Below are positions 21,375 through 33,225 of a stretch of 64,000 bases of DNA, piece after piece. The DNA comes from Strongylocentrotus droebachiensis (taxonomy: Eukaryota; Echinodermata; Echinoidea; Camarodonta; Strongylocentrotidae). Position numbers and translations under genes: made by a program. The notes beneath the pieces were generated by a model. It was not told where the DNA came from, did no database searches, and worked only from the letters and a program-made list of their open reading frames with translations. Position 1 is the first letter of the stretch. Every line of letters starts with the position of its first letter. The stretch is taken from positions 62,001 through 126,000 of the forward strand of contig JAVYIG010001048.1 in NCBI GenBank assembly GCA_035222895.1. Direction: 5' to 3'.

Positions 21375-22474
21375 GGTAGGCTATGATAAAATCATTACAC
21401 AAAAAATGAACGTTGTTGTTGTTGTGCTTCACTTATGGTAGCTGGTTTAAACGACAAGGAAAATAGACGATGGAATATTGATATAGCTCCATAAATATCA
21501 GTGGACCCATTGTCCTGTCTGAACTGCGTCATGGTCAAGAATAATGAACTTTTGTTAGAAATAGTTGGTGTGGATCGCGCACAGACAATGTATTATTATT
21601 TAGCGTTACCTGTGCCTTAGAGATGACAAGCGAGCTGAATCCCTGTATAAACGTAATACTAACAACCCATTTTATTATATGATTATATGAATTTCTAAAC
21701 GCTCTCGTTTTATGAATACTTTTATCGGATTGCTTATATTTTTGTTACTAATACTATAGGCCCTACTAATTATATCATTATTATTATTATTATTGTTATT
21801 ATTATTATTAATATTATTATCATTATCATTAGTATCATTGGTAATTTTCTAAACGTATATAATTACATTAATACAATAGTGCATTGATAAAAATGAGTTA
21901 TATTGCAATGTAGTCATAATACATGTAGGATCTAGACTGAATGTCCTAATTTGTCACGGCGCAATCCGTATCTATGTGGCTCTGAGCAGTGTTTATCAAC
22001 AGCGCCCACTCGTGGTGACTATGAACGTAACATTTCTAAGAAGACGAAATTGCTTTCAACTCCATAAGTAAAAGAACGTTCAGTTGCAATGAAAAACTGT
22101 ATCTATATTCATATACTCTGAACGCTGAATGAAAATGTAGACCTATATAGGCTTTCAAGTTTTCCGTCTCTATTGTATCGTACATAAAAGCATGGATGTA
22201 AATAAATGCATTTGATGAGTTGGCCTTATAGAATGTAACAAGTGACCTACAAGGTAATGTACTTACCTTGTTAAGCGCCTTGAGCATCTCTTGGGGTGGA
22301 TATGTGCGCATTATAAATGTTGTTATTATTATTATTATTATTATTAATATCAGTTAGTTCATCAATCTTCTCATTTATTATGAAATTTATAATCTCTTCC
22401 TCTAGATTGTCATCATTCTGCCTCTATATCATTATTTCTCGTTCTCTCCTTTTCAGTCTCGTCCCTCAATTTCT

Positions 22475-22505
<31 letters not shown>

Positions 22506-23334
22506 ATTTCTCTCATTCATATTATTGTATTACTATGGTATATGTCTGAATTTGTAAAGCATTTTGTCTTTTGTCATTTTACCTTGTAAAATCGATGTAA
22601 TTGAGCACCTGAGCTGCCATCTCGAATTATTTGAATAAATACCAATACACTTCAATTGAAATCAATATTTGTTGAACCAAGTCTTTTTTATGTGTTGTTT
22701 GAAACAAAATAAACTACATTGCTGTACATCAAATACAAAATATTCGTTGGTGTCTTATATTGTTGACATTTCTTTTTTAAGGACTCGAGAATCGACCGGG
22801 CTAGACATAGGGGAGTTAACACGGAAATTGAAGCATAAACCTTCTTCTTTATGTGGGGAAAAATGTATACACACTGTACATACAGTTTAGTTCTACAATA
22901 ATGTATTTATTTTTCATCACTAGAAAATTTCCTCTCTTTCTAATGTTATGCCGTGCTGGTCATAAACGAACAATCAAGATGTTATGTATAGTTTCACTTA
23001 CCTGGCAGAAATACTACACATTTAGGTTACATATGACAACACATAACTTGATAGCAAGGACTTTCGAAAAAATAAACCTAAGGACAGTCGAACAGACTTC
23101 CCCATGACAATCATTATAATAACATGACAATACGCATTATGTAAAGTGAGACACGAATTCCGCTAGCACTACAATAGGGCATTGAAGCTTACTTTTCGTG
23201 GATTTATCGAAAGTCTTTGAAATCGTATTAAAGGCCTACAGAACAGGCGTGCTGCTTAATTGTGAATGAAGTTTTGGGTCATGTTTTGGGAAAGAACGCT
23301 GACATTTTTAGAGTGTGTATTAAAGCCCCACTGC
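21375..23334. other. Region upstream of the transporter gene
   Basis: No coding exon recognised. A strong minus-strand splice donor (GCCAG followed by GTAAGTG) at 23001 could end an untranslated first exon of the transporter. There are ATT-rich stretches at 21777-21830 and a CT tract at 22485-22507. A minus-strand donor-like site at about 22265 lies inside a retroposon tail and is discounted. Confidence 0.35.
22268..22345 (+). repeat. Retroposon 3' tail ending in (ATT)n
   Basis: GCGCCTTGAGCATCTCTTGG, then GGTGGATATGTGCGCATTATAAATG followed by about eight ATT/TTA units. The same tail, diverged, is at 53158-53252. Related shorter tails lie at 49865-49912 and 60352-60395, and on the other strand at 36660-36730. 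Short GCGC.(T)TATA.AATG-(ATT)n ends are typical of non-LTR retroposons. Confidence 0.75.
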
Positions 23335-23515
23335 ACTACTTATTGCTACTTGTGCCCTCTATATAGCAAACAATGCCCAATCGGTGACAATATTATTGGT
23401 CCCCCATCACCCTCTTTTTGTTATGTTAATTGAGAGCTTATTTGATGAGATAAACACCTGTCAGTGATCATGCAGGGAGGTCCAATCCCTCCTGGCCAAA
23501 CTAGTGCAGTGGGGC
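23335..23515. mobile_element. 181-bp element with perfect 14-bp terminal inverted repeats
   Basis: Begins GCCCCACTGCACTA and ends TAGTGCAGTGGGGC. The interior is non-coding. No convincing target duplication, so the class is open. Confidence 0.75.
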
Positions 23516-23589
23516 ATTGATATGCACAATACAAAAGAGAGAACGACCAAGGCACCGCAATCAATTATACCCCAGTAACTCCAACTTTT

Positions 23590-23714
23590 GTTCAATTACA
23601 AATGACAAAAATCAGGGGGAAATGTGCTGATAACCAATCAGAAGCAAGGATTTCACTAGCTTGTAGCAAAAACTTTCATTTGTCACTGATGACAAGTTTT
23701 GTGAAATGGGGCCA
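23590..23714 (-). mobile_element. TTTCACARA-type small element, copy 1
   Basis: The reverse complement matches 29966-30113: GTTTCACA, CTTGTCATCAGTG.CAAATG, CTTCTGATTGGTTATC and CAAATGTC-type blocks in the same order. Confidence 0.7.
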
Positions 23715-23814
23715 GATGGAATAGAGACAGATCAATGAAATTATATTACAGGTACAATGTTAAATCTGAGATGCATGGCCCTACGTGTTATCCGTGTCTG
23801 TGATATGGTGTAAT

Positions 23815-24120
23815 ATTGAAGCCCTAACAAATTGTGCTTCAAAATGATCTTGAAGTGCCTCAACAATTTAAAAATCTTTGAGTGACCGGTTTTACCATTC
23901 TCATTTTCCCAATAGAATGCAGTGTTGTGAAAACCGTTTGGCAAACGCGAATTTTGATTTCGATTTTCAATCATAAATATCTTGATAATCTAATAAGAGG
24001 CGATCGGCATGTAAAAACTCATTGGATTCCTGACTGATCTGAAGGTTTATAATTACAATTGCAGCATGAGCTAAATAAAGGTTTTTTTTTAGAATCTGAG
24101 GCAAAGATACCCAATCCCTT
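23815..24120 (+). repeat. Left arm of a 40-kb-spaced inverted repeat
   Basis: ATTGAAGCCCTA..., GACCGGTTTTACCAT, ATTTTCCCAATAGA and AAAGATACCCAATCCCT occur here in order and as the reverse complement at 63694-64000. Similarity starts at ATTGAAGCC (23815), which coincides with the window edge on the other side, so the true length is unknown. Confidence 0.85.
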
Positions 24121-24149
24121 AAAACCGAACGACGATTCAGTGTCGGTTT

Positions 24150-24342
24150 TGCGCATAAGCCGCATTATGTGATTGCGCAGTCGTATATATATGGAATCCC
24201 AATCGCATTAGATGGGGAGCAATTCCCCCGCGCGTGTCTTTGACTAAGCCCATATACCGCTGCGGCAGACGATCTTCTACAGTAGTTAACGAGCGTAATC
24301 CACATTATCTCCACTCATCATTCCGAATCTATCACTCTCTTC

Positions 24343-24378
<36 letters not shown>

Positions 24379-24655
24379 GCACTCCCTCCCTCCCACCCTA
24401 CTACCCATCCGAAATGGCTCGCGCTCCGCACGCGCGGATACTAAAACACTCATTCATTCAACCTTCCCCATTCCAACACATGCATTTTGATTTGTGAACG
24501 CGAGTTCGGCGGTTGGACAAGCTCGCGAGCCCGGGTATACGTGATTAACCAGTGACGAGGGATTTGCCCCAGAATACCTCACCACATAGATCTAGTATCG
24601 GATTGCATTTCATTACTCTTCACCGGGTGAATTATTACTGGACACGCGACAGAGA
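24150..24655 (+). promoter_or_regulatory. CpG-rich candidate promoter and 5' leader
   Basis: This segment is markedly richer in CG dinucleotides than its AT-rich surroundings (for example CCGCGCGTGTC, GCTCCGCACGCGCGGATAC, GCTCGCGAGCCCGGG). A TATATATATGG stretch at 24184-24194 could be a TATA box. A (CT)n tract at 24345-24376 lies within it; such tracts are often found in invertebrate promoters. It leads directly into a strong ATG with a splice donor. Promoter function is inference. Confidence 0.45.
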
Positions 24656-24670
24656 ATGGCGGCGGTAGAG
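24656..24670 (+). CDS. Candidate first coding exon (MAAVE), product unknown
   Basis: AGAGAATGG gives a strong start context (A at -3, G at +4). Five codons, M-A-A-V-E, run into GAG followed by GTAAGTCC, a textbook donor with phase 0. The short alanine-rich start at the edge of a CpG-rich segment is typical of many animal first exons. Downstream exons were not recognised in this window, so the product is unknown. Confidence 0.45.
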
Positions 24671-25918
24671 GTAAGTCCAAGCAACAATTATTTTCTCCTA
24701 TTTCTTTAGAATTGTTCGTGTGGTATCATTCGTAGCTGAGAATCTTTTATATGCATGGTTTTCAATTTTATTTTACCGTGACTGCGAGTTTTGCTTCGTC
24801 CATATGAGTCATTGTTATTGTTTGAAATCTATTATCAGATCGAACTGCGATAATGCTCATATTTCTGCTTCAAGTAACGGCGGCAACATTACCGTGTTGT
24901 ATGGAATACCAGGGTTTTCTATTATTTACTAAGTCCCTGGGTATACATTTCTTTGACACTGACAGAGAGAAGGAAAAAGAAGGTAAAACATGATAAACGG
25001 AAACGGGTAGGATAGGAAGAGATTGAAATGAGATCGTGAGAGACGGGGAGAAAAGGAGGAGAGTGAGAGGGAGAGAAAGAGAGAGAGAGAGAAAGAGAGA
25101 GAGAAGGAGGGCGTATAAATTGAGACGGGAAAGGGAGAGAGAGGTAGAGAGGGAGAGAAAGAGAGAGAGAGACAGAAGAAAAAAGGAGGGGGTAAAAATA
25201 CGTTCAGATCCATGATCCTTAGACAACATTAAAGACCCTGTATGTGTGTTTGACGGGGGAGGGGGGGGGGGGGGGGGAGGGTGTAGGGGTGGAGGACAAT
25301 CCAATCAATCGACTATAAGAAGTGTAAATATCTGATATTGTTATCACATGTCATAATATGGTATCCTGTATATAAGTCAATCAGTATCGTGTGAGTCGTT
25401 AAACCAAAATGGTAGACGTTTCGATGAATGGCAAACCATCACAGAATAACTTCGAGAGCATAATACCTAAAACCTGATAATCATATCACCCTGTTGTATA
25501 TTTTCTTTCAAACGAAAAAGATGACAAACAAACAAACAGGAAGGAAAAGAACAGAGCAAAACAACCAAACAGACAAACAAACAAAAACAAACCACCGTGT
25601 ATGCATAATTGGGTGAATAATGTTGAAATTTGTTCCTCCAGTATGGATATTAATAAATTATTAATATCCATACTCATTCCAAGTAAAATACTGGATTATA
25701 ACATTGGCGAATATGGGCCTCAGATAATAACGATGTTCAAAGCAAAAGTGATATTTCTTTGATATAAAGCAGGGTATAGAAATCAGAATATGCACAAAGA
25801 ATGGGGAGTGAGCTTGGTTTATTAATTTGGCAAACAGATATAAGGAAGTGGGGGGAGGGGGGGGGAACCCACCGTTGGTATAACAAAACATGCGACATGG
25901 AAGATGAAATTACAAATC
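24671..25918. other. No exon seen; GA-rich tract and G run
   Basis: GA-rich purine tract at 24960-25195 and a G-rich block at 25255-25278. An inverted pair at about 25645-25676 (GTATGGATATTAATAA/TTATTAATATCCATAC) forms a perfect small palindrome. Low-complexity Ser/Leu open frames on the minus strand are microsatellite translation. Confidence 0.5.
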
Positions 25919-26075
25919 GAGGGGAGATGGCTCAGTGGTAGAGCAGTGGTCTCGTAACCGGGAGGTCCCGGGTTCGAACCAAGTCGACGTATACCAGTGC
26001 ACATTAAAAGTATTTATTCTAAACCGTCGGGAGAGGACTCGAAGCCGTCATCCACCTGGATGCTTTCATACTTAC
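25919..26075 (+). mobile_element. tRNA-derived SINE, copy 1
   Basis: The head GGGGAGATGGCTCAGTGGTAG matches a pol III A box (TGGCTCAGTGG), and GGTTCGAACC matches the B box 36 bases later. The anticodon region CTCGTAA suggests a Thr(CGT)-type parent. The acceptor stem does not close, so it is not a working tRNA. The body has AAACCGTCGGGAGAGGACTC, shared with the copies at 34431 and 56495. Confidence 0.82.
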
Positions 26076-28239
26076 ATCCTTACAGGCATACGTGCGACTT
26101 CTTTGCAGTCATGAAAACCATCAAAAAGCTTTCTATTTATATAACATAAGTACATTTTTTTTGTTTTGGAGAGGGTAAGAGAGAGAGGAAGAGAGAGAAA
26201 GAGAGAGAGAGAGACAGAGAGACAGAGAGAGAGAGAAAGAGAGAGATACATGATACATAAATCATGACGATGCATGTAATAATATTTGCCATGCTTGTAA
26301 TCGAAGTAAACCGCAACCACACATATATATACGTAAATGCAGTATCACACTTTATCAAATCAATCAACCTACCATTATGTATTTTCCCCCATGAATCCTA
26401 TAATAGTCAGCATCACAAATTTGTAAAGTCCTATCCATCGACTCCCCCTTCCCTTTTCTTGTTCTTCTCCCCCTTCTTTGAGGATTGAGTTTCGGCAGAA
26501 TGAAATTGTCACAGTATCTCATTTCATTCGTCATAAAGTAATTACCGATGTCATTGTTAAAAGTAATAGGCTATGCATGCAAATAAATACCAGTTCCATT
26601 CAAGGTTACAATTTCTATTATTTAGAGGGATGAATTCGCTTGAATCGTCATACATCTAACAAAGGAAAAATTAACGTATTGATTAATTCTGAAGTGTTTT
26701 TTCATCCATGCTCATAGTGAAAAGTAATAATGTAGAGTGTCCCTGAAATTATCGTCATACATGTTTAATGCAGCTGAAAATTGCCGCTTGATATATTTTC
26801 CCATTTCACACCAGTCACGGATTTAAAAGAAAGAAACAATGTAACTTCATTTCGTCTGTTAACAGCCGTTTTGTCTAACTCACTTTGGTCTTGAGTTCGT
26901 GAGAAAATTGAGATTTCTTTCTGTTCATGTCCTGAAAAGTACGCGAAAGAAGCGATGGCCTATTGAACATTGCATGGCCGGACTTCCCCTTTTTATGTCA
27001 ATTGTACCGATCGTTCGCGGTACATTATATTCATAACAATACACCAAACTGAATAAATAATCTGATTTTCAATATTTGCTTGGGTTGGTAGCAAAAGTCA
27101 GCCCTCAGTTTGTGTTGTTTTGTTAAACACACAATACGTATTGTCTGGTGTGCTTCGTGTTCTTTCGTTTGTATTATTCCTGCCAGACAATACGCAAACA
27201 TGAGGATTCCAATTTCTGCTTTAGAAAATGGGCTCGAGTATATTTGCATTGCCACTCTGCTGTTGTATATTGTGTTAATTGCATTGTAGGTTGATAATGA
27301 TTACAGTGATAGTGATAATTATCATCAGTGTACATTGATACAGCGCATTTTCCTTGTTACTTTGAAATAGTGCTGTATTTTCTGGGGATGCTTGGGGTGT
27401 TGGATGGATGGCTCTAATACCTTGTGATCAGAATACCATTGTATAGAGAATCAACGTATTTCCTGAAACCAAACAATTTATATTCATGTAACATTTAAAG
27501 ATAGCCATAGGCATAGACAGACTCAGACTGCGGATCGATTTTAATCAATATTGCGAATCGTTCCTATATTGATATGAACCCGAAAATCTTTGCGGTATTT
27601 ACAAAGTTTTAAGACCTGTATATGACATACCTGTAAGCTTATCAAGGTATTAAAGGTACATAACAATATACCAATCCCATTCTTTATACATTTTTCTCCA
27701 AAACATCATCTAGCAATAACTTTGTGTTCTGATATAATTTTGTCTAATGTGCCCCTTTCATATATACTTGTGTGTGTGTGTATAAATATACATAAGCTTT
27801 TATTATGTGCTGTGCCATGATTTACAAAGTGTACCTATAATATTACGGAGATGTAGACATATGTATTTGTAGAATTTAAAAGAAACGGGTAGCTATGAAT
27901 AGCAAGACAACGGAAAGGAAGGAAAAGAAAAGTGGAATATTTAGAATTTTGTTACAAGCCGAAAGAGGAAAGTAGGCATGGTGGGTATGTACTTTATGCA
28001 TGGAAGGAAGAGATGCTGATACGGATGATGGAAGTATCACGAAAATGAAAAGCTATAAAGGGTTAAGAGAAATAAAGAAAGGGAGAAGAGGGTTCAGATG
28101 ATGAACAATTATGTAGATGGCATGAAAATTGTAGCGATGAGGAGTATGCAAGCATGCATGAATACTGTTACCTTGGTATGTTTCTGATGCAAGCAAGAAT
28201 CATGATCAAAGTAAGATAGATGTATACATGCATAGACAG
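26076..28239. other. No gene seen
   Basis: Contains a GA-rich microsatellite at 26170-26250 and otherwise AT-rich unique sequence. Small open frames show no domain. Confidence 0.45.
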
Positions 28240-28488
28240 GTAGATAGATAGTGAGAGAAGGAGAGGTATAGGGGGATAATGTGGGAGGATGTGTAGGGTA
28301 GAGAGTGTGTAGGGTAGAGGAGGAGAGAGAAAGGGGGGGGGGGGGTAAGTGGAAGAAATAGAAAGTAAAAGGAATGAGTAGAGAGAAAGAGAGAGAGAAG
28401 GAGAGGTAGAGGGGAGCTAATGGGGGAGGATAGATGGGGTAGAGAGTACGAGAGAGATAGAGAGGAAGAGGAGGGGGAGAGGCAAAGG

Positions 28489-28520
<32 letters not shown>

Positions 28521-28567
28521 GGGGTAAGTGGAAGAAAGAGAAAGTAAAATGAATGAGTAGAGAGAAA

Positions 28568-28607
<40 letters not shown>

Positions 28608-28730
28608 GGGGTAAGTGGAAGAAAGAGAAAGTAAAATGAATGAGTAGAGAGAAAGAGGGAGAGAGAGAGAGAGACAGGGGGTACCAGGAAGAAAGAGAAA
28701 GTAACAGGAATGAGTTGAGAGAAAGAGAGG

Positions 28731-28766
<36 letters not shown>

Positions 28767-28935
28767 AACAGAGAGGAGTTACAATGTGTTGCAATGAGAT
28801 CATGAGAGACGGGGTTAAAAGGGGAGAGTAAGAGAGATATATATAGAGAGAGAGATAGAGAGAGAGAGGGGGAGAGAGAGAGGGAGAGAAAGAGAGAGAG
28901 AGAGAGAGAGAGTGAGAAAGAGAGGGAGAGAGAGA
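28240..28935 (+). repeat. Polypurine minisatellite, about 700 bp
   Basis: The plus strand is almost entirely A and G. Within (GA)n, a unit of about 70-180 bp containing GGGGTAAGTGGAAGAAAGAG and AAAGTAAAATGAATGAGTAG recurs near 28345, 28518, 28607 and 28678, so this is a GA-rich minisatellite and not plain microsatellite. The long Ser/Leu frame on the other strand is its translation. Confidence 0.88.
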
Positions 28936-29965
28936 GGTGTTATAAAGCCAAAAATATGAGTGGAATGATAGATAGCCCATCAGGGCTCGTAACACAGATT
29001 TGGATGCCATCCGGCACTCTGAGTCCCCAGATGATTAATATTTCAGCTTCGCATTACACATGACTGCAGGCCGATAATCGCTGGTCTCTCGACGTCTAAT
29101 TTCGGGGCTCATTCGTAATCATGGCGGCGGTCAGGAGGTAATCATGGTACAGGGGGTAGCGGCGATCAGGAGGTGTGAGGGGGTCAGAGGGGGCCAAGAA
29201 TGTTGTGGGGTAGGAACATTTGGTATTCCCCTCCCTCTCCATCGTGTATTATCACTGAAGTTTGGTGATGTTGGAGACCCGAAAGAATCGTGGTGTCGCT
29301 CTTTAATGCTAGGTGGAGAATTTCCGAATGGCTAATAAAATGCTTAATTCTATAATTTCAATTCGGAGGCGATGGTGGTGTAGCCAGGATTTTGAAAGAT
29401 TATCCTACCACCCCACCACATTTGTTCTGATTGTGTCAAAGAGGGGACAATATCGAAACAGACGTGTAGGAAAGTTTGGTATTCCCATCGACATTATGTA
29501 GAAACGGTGATTTCAACCACTCCCCTCTCCCCTGTACATTTCAGTCAAAACCCCGCATTCCGCCCCTTCTTGCAATAATTATTCTCCCCCACCATGAAAT
29601 TTGTCACCTTACGCTTCGGATGCGATTGATGCCAAATTGCGCCATAGTCATAAGCTGGAATTATGATAACGGCTCTCAGGGAAACGCAAATAATTTATAT
29701 ACGCAGTATTTGAGTTACCCTTAAATATATGTAAAAATGCCAGTGAGTGAAATATGGTGAATACGCTAGGTAAAAACTGATAGTCATTGCTGCCAAGTCC
29801 TTGTAGATCCTGTAACTAAAGTTTAAGGTCTTCGTTTTGAAGAGCCATTTTAACCATCGATACTCACCACTAAACCCGCATAAATTTGATAGCATATTGT
29901 GTGCGATGAAAGCTCAAAAGTTACTGTCAAACTAGGCGTATCAGGTGATTTCGATAGCCCAGTAT
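28936..29965. other. Mixed-composition segment, no confirmed gene
   Basis: 28975-29135 is less AT-rich and ends in ATGGCGGCGGTCAGGAG followed by GTAATC, resembling but weaker than the candidate first exon at 24656. Nothing else is recognisable. Confidence 0.3.
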
Positions 29966-30113
29966 GGGGGCGTTTCACAGAACTTGTCATCAGTGGCAAA
30001 TGACGGTGTTTGTTATAAGCTACTGAAATCCTTGCTTCTGATTGGTTATCGGCAGATTTGTCACTGATTTTTGACGTTTGTCATTGAAAAAAGGCTTTGT
30101 GAAACGGGTCCCA
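29966..30113 (+). mobile_element. TTTCACARA-type small element, copy 2
   Basis: GGGGGCGTTTCACAGAA on the left faces TTTGTGAAACGGGTCCC on the right. The interior matches 23590-23714 in inverse orientation. Non-coding. Confidence 0.75.
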
Positions 30114-30394
30114 GTGCATCACAGATTGCAAGGTACACACGACAAAGAAATTTACCGTTATCTGCACATGACTTCAATAGCGTATTGAGATTTTATTTTA
30201 TTTAATTATACACTTCCGTTGCTTTCTTGAAGCCTGTGTTATTGTGTTTATCTCATCTTATGACGTAGGCGTGAATGCAGTTGAATTGTCATCATGAATC
30301 TGATCATCCATATTAATGAAATAAAACACAATAAATATTTTCATACGACGACAAACACTTAAAGGGACCAGGAAGGGACATCTGAATAAAATAA

Positions 30395-30557
30395 GGGGTG
30401 GAGGAGACGTACGCCCCTACCATTTGAAAACAATAGAGCCGCCACTAATACCATATAGTTTAAGATGTGTGAACTAAGGCTAACAAATGCCTTCTGAATC
30501 CGTTTCGCTTTATAGCTTATTTGACGACTGTATAAATATCTTTGGCGCGCCCCCCCT

Positions 30558-30591
<34 letters not shown>

Positions 30592-31035
30592 GGGGGGGGG
30601 GGGCTCTCTCTCTATAAAGCGCTCATAATATAAAGTTAGAAGTAGCCAATTCGGGCGCCCCCCCCCCTTTCCGGAAAACAATGAGCCACCCCTGATGCCA
30701 TAGTTTAAGATGCGTGCAGTGTGGCTAATTTAATGATCTCTTAATGACTTCTTTGAGAAATGAGAAATCCCTTTCTTTGATTTTGTAGTTGTCGGGGGGG
30801 GGGGGGGTAGGGGGTGGTAGTGCACGCTAACAACGTCGTCTGTCTGTTATCAACTGTCATTATATTCATGTAATAATTTTTTTTCGGGCCCCCACCCTCT
30901 GTTTCGTCTTTTCTTTAAGGCACACATAATAAATTCAGAGTCGCCGAGTCGTGCGCGCCCCCTCCCGTTTCAGAACCATAGAGCCGCCACTGACGTTGAA
31001 CAAGCGTGAAGTGCGGCAATTAAGTTCTTTTTAAA
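30395..31035. repeat. Three degenerate tandem units, about 280 bp each
   Basis: CGCCCC...TT(T)..AA.A.(A/C)ATAGAGCCGCCACT, then A.GTTTAAGATG.GTG.A, then GC(T)AA is repeated near 30410-30490, 30655-30735 and 30950-31025. The middle unit includes T(30)G(13) and a second G run. GAGCCGCCACTGA is also a frequent transposon-end sequence. Confidence 0.65.
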
Positions 31036-31259
31036 TTCTTCTTCTTTTTCTTCTTCTAATAACTTGGATAAGAGATATATTGTTTGAAATGTTCTCCAGT
31101 AATTTGAGTCGGTTATTAAGTGGCTTATTTTCAAAGCACTTCAGTCAATTTGATTAGTAATTGAAACTAAAGCCAGACTACTTGGTATTGTTAATATGTT
31201 TGAATGTAACAGTTTCGATAAAAACAGACAGCTTAATGAGATGATAATTGACCCATAGC

Positions 31260-31838
31260 CAGTGGCGCGCTCAGGGTTATGTTGAAAGGGGGGAGGGGGG
31301 GGGGGGGGGGGGGCAAAAATCCGAAAATCTATAACTACTTTAATTATAAAGTCGTAACATTCGAAGTTGTGTGGATTCCGTCTTGATCATAAGAATACAT
31401 ACCCATATTAAATTTAAGTATGTAATATCATCTTACTAGTACGAACACATTTGATCGTACTAGGAAAAAAGCAGGTCAACTCCTTCGCCTTTTCACTTTT
31501 TTTTTACCCAGCGCTCATTTTTCAATCATTGTTGTTTTCATTATTATGTAGCTTTGAAGCGAATTGCACGATAGTGTCTCACCGTCAGGCTCTCTCAACA
31601 CAAATCTCTCTCTCTTCTCTGTTTTTTTCTCAGTTTCTTTCTCTCTTCCTCAAACCGAACGATCTCTGTCTCTGTCTTTCTATCAGTCTCTCTCACTATC
31701 TACCCCCTTCTATCTCCCTCCCCTCTCTCCCTCTCTCTCTTCCCACCTCTTACCTGTGCCATCTCTTCTCTCTGCTACCTCATATCCCTTTCTGTCCCCC
31801 TCCGTTCTCCTTCTTTCACTCCCCCCCCCCCCCCTCCC

Positions 31839-31885
<47 letters not shown>

Positions 31886-31933
31886 CTCACTCTCTCTCTC
31901 TCTCTCTTTCTGTCCCTCCCCTCCCCTCTCTCA

Positions 31934-31973
<40 letters not shown>

Positions 31974-31975
31974 GA
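31260..31975 (+). repeat. G run and CT-rich low-complexity tract
   Basis: A G-rich block at 31288-31312 is followed by a CT-rich tract with C runs from about 31580 to 31975. All long open frames here translate (CT)n and are discounted. Confidence 0.85.
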
Positions 31976-32161
31976 CCAACGGCCCCTCCTCCCTTGTAGA
32001 ACACCAATTACCATTATTACCATATATGAATTTTATGATTTAAGGAATCAATTCTCCTTCGAATGAAACGAATATAACGATGACGAGATGGCTTGTCGCT
32101 TGGAGGTATTTTGACACGGCGTTGATGATGACACGCAAACAAATCTCGTGAAGCGGGAACG

Positions 32162-32164
<3 letters not shown>

Positions 32165-32214
<50 letters not shown>
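32165..32214 (+). repeat. (GA)25 microsatellite
   Basis: About 25 uninterrupted GA units. Confidence 0.97.
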
Positions 32215-32216
<2 letters not shown>

Positions 32217-32264
32217 AAACGCCTGGGACGATGACGCCGGGTCGTTATGACACGTTTTTATATC

Positions 32265-32582
32265 CAGGGGGCTGTTTCACAAAGATCCTAAGTTGAACTT
32301 ATCTCTAAGTTGGACCTAAAAGTTATGGAAAGCCGTTAGTATCTTTGAAAATATTTTGTAACATTTATTTTAAAAGGCATAAAATGTTAATTCAAATCTT
32401 TCATATTTTCTAATATCAATGAGATTTCATATTTTCTTGATGAGGAATTTATGAAAATTCAAAAATACTTTAATTTTTGCTTTGGTATATATTTCATTTT
32501 AAGGCTACAAATGGCTCTCCATAATATTAAGTCCAACTTAGAGTTAAGTTCGACTTCGGATCTTTGTGAAACACTCCCCCTG
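32265..32582. mobile_element. 318-bp MITE-like element, CAGGGGG...CCCCCTG ends
   Basis: GGGGGCTGTTTCACAAAGATCC faces GGATCTTTGTGAAACACTCCCCC. Next to the termini, AAGTTGAACTTA.CTCTAAGTTGGAC and its complement extend the arms to about 55 bp. Shares the GTTTCACA motif with the elements at 23590 and 29966 but not their interior. Confidence 0.82.
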
Positions 32583-32830
32583 GTAATTCTATTAAAGTGC
32601 ACCAATCGCCTGAAGAAACAAAGTGTATCATTAAAAGGTTCGAAACTCAACCTCCAAAAAAGAAAATCATCTTTACCGGCATTATATAAGTAAACGGTCA
32701 TGGAGTATGACGAAAATAAATGATAATGTACAAATTTGTTTCCGTGTGCACGCTCTATCTATGCGAGGAAGTACTCGTGCGTCGAATAGTCTACTGAACA
32801 AACTGTTCTTATTTGTACTGAGAGGGTATT

Positions 32831-33225
32831 TAAAGAGAAGGTTGAGTTCTGGGAAGAGGTGAAACATAATTTGTGAGCATTACTCATTCTTATTATGCAA
32901 GTGTGGAAGAACATCAGTTAAGACATGTTACCTGAAAAGCATGGCTCTTCAAATGCCTTCATATTCTAAATATGCATGTAACATCGTAAAAATCGGGGGC
33001 CGGCTTTTTACGCCACGTGTTCGTGTAGTCCCATATACATCTTTCTGTGCAAGTGTTTGTAACTTTACCAAGACTTGGCCAAATTTCTTATCATTTTGAT
33101 GATTCCAGAACCTTGCAATACACACAAATTCTTATATGCTAGATGATCAACCTTTTCTGGTCGGTTCCACACCGTTTCTTTCACAATACAATCGCATGAC
33201 CAGAACTCAACTTCATCTTTAAACT
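32831..33225 (+). mobile_element. Dispersed inverted-repeat-ended element, copy 1
   Basis: Starts TAAAGAGAAGGTTGAGTTCTGG and ends with the near-complement CCAGAACTCAACTTCATCTTTA. The interior matches 49992-50371 in reverse orientation across nearly its length, including CATATACATCTTTCTGTGCA and ATCATTTTGATGATTCCAGAA. Non-coding. Confidence 0.8.

Noticed and set aside
25921..25985. A functional tRNA gene
   Set aside because: A and B boxes are present, but the acceptor arm does not pair, and it continues into a SINE body shared with two other loci.
29121..29137. Second first-exon candidate (ATGGCGGCGGTC, donor GTAATC)
   Set aside because: Weak donor and no distinct CpG-rich upstream region. 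The resemblance to 24656 is mostly GCG repeats.
31451..32043. Long serine/leucine-rich open frames (also near 28417-29010, 57298-57777, 61315-61803, 35442-35936, 62537-63007)
   Set aside because: They are direct translations of (CT)n/(GA)n tracts that stay open in any frame. No domain, start context or splice support.
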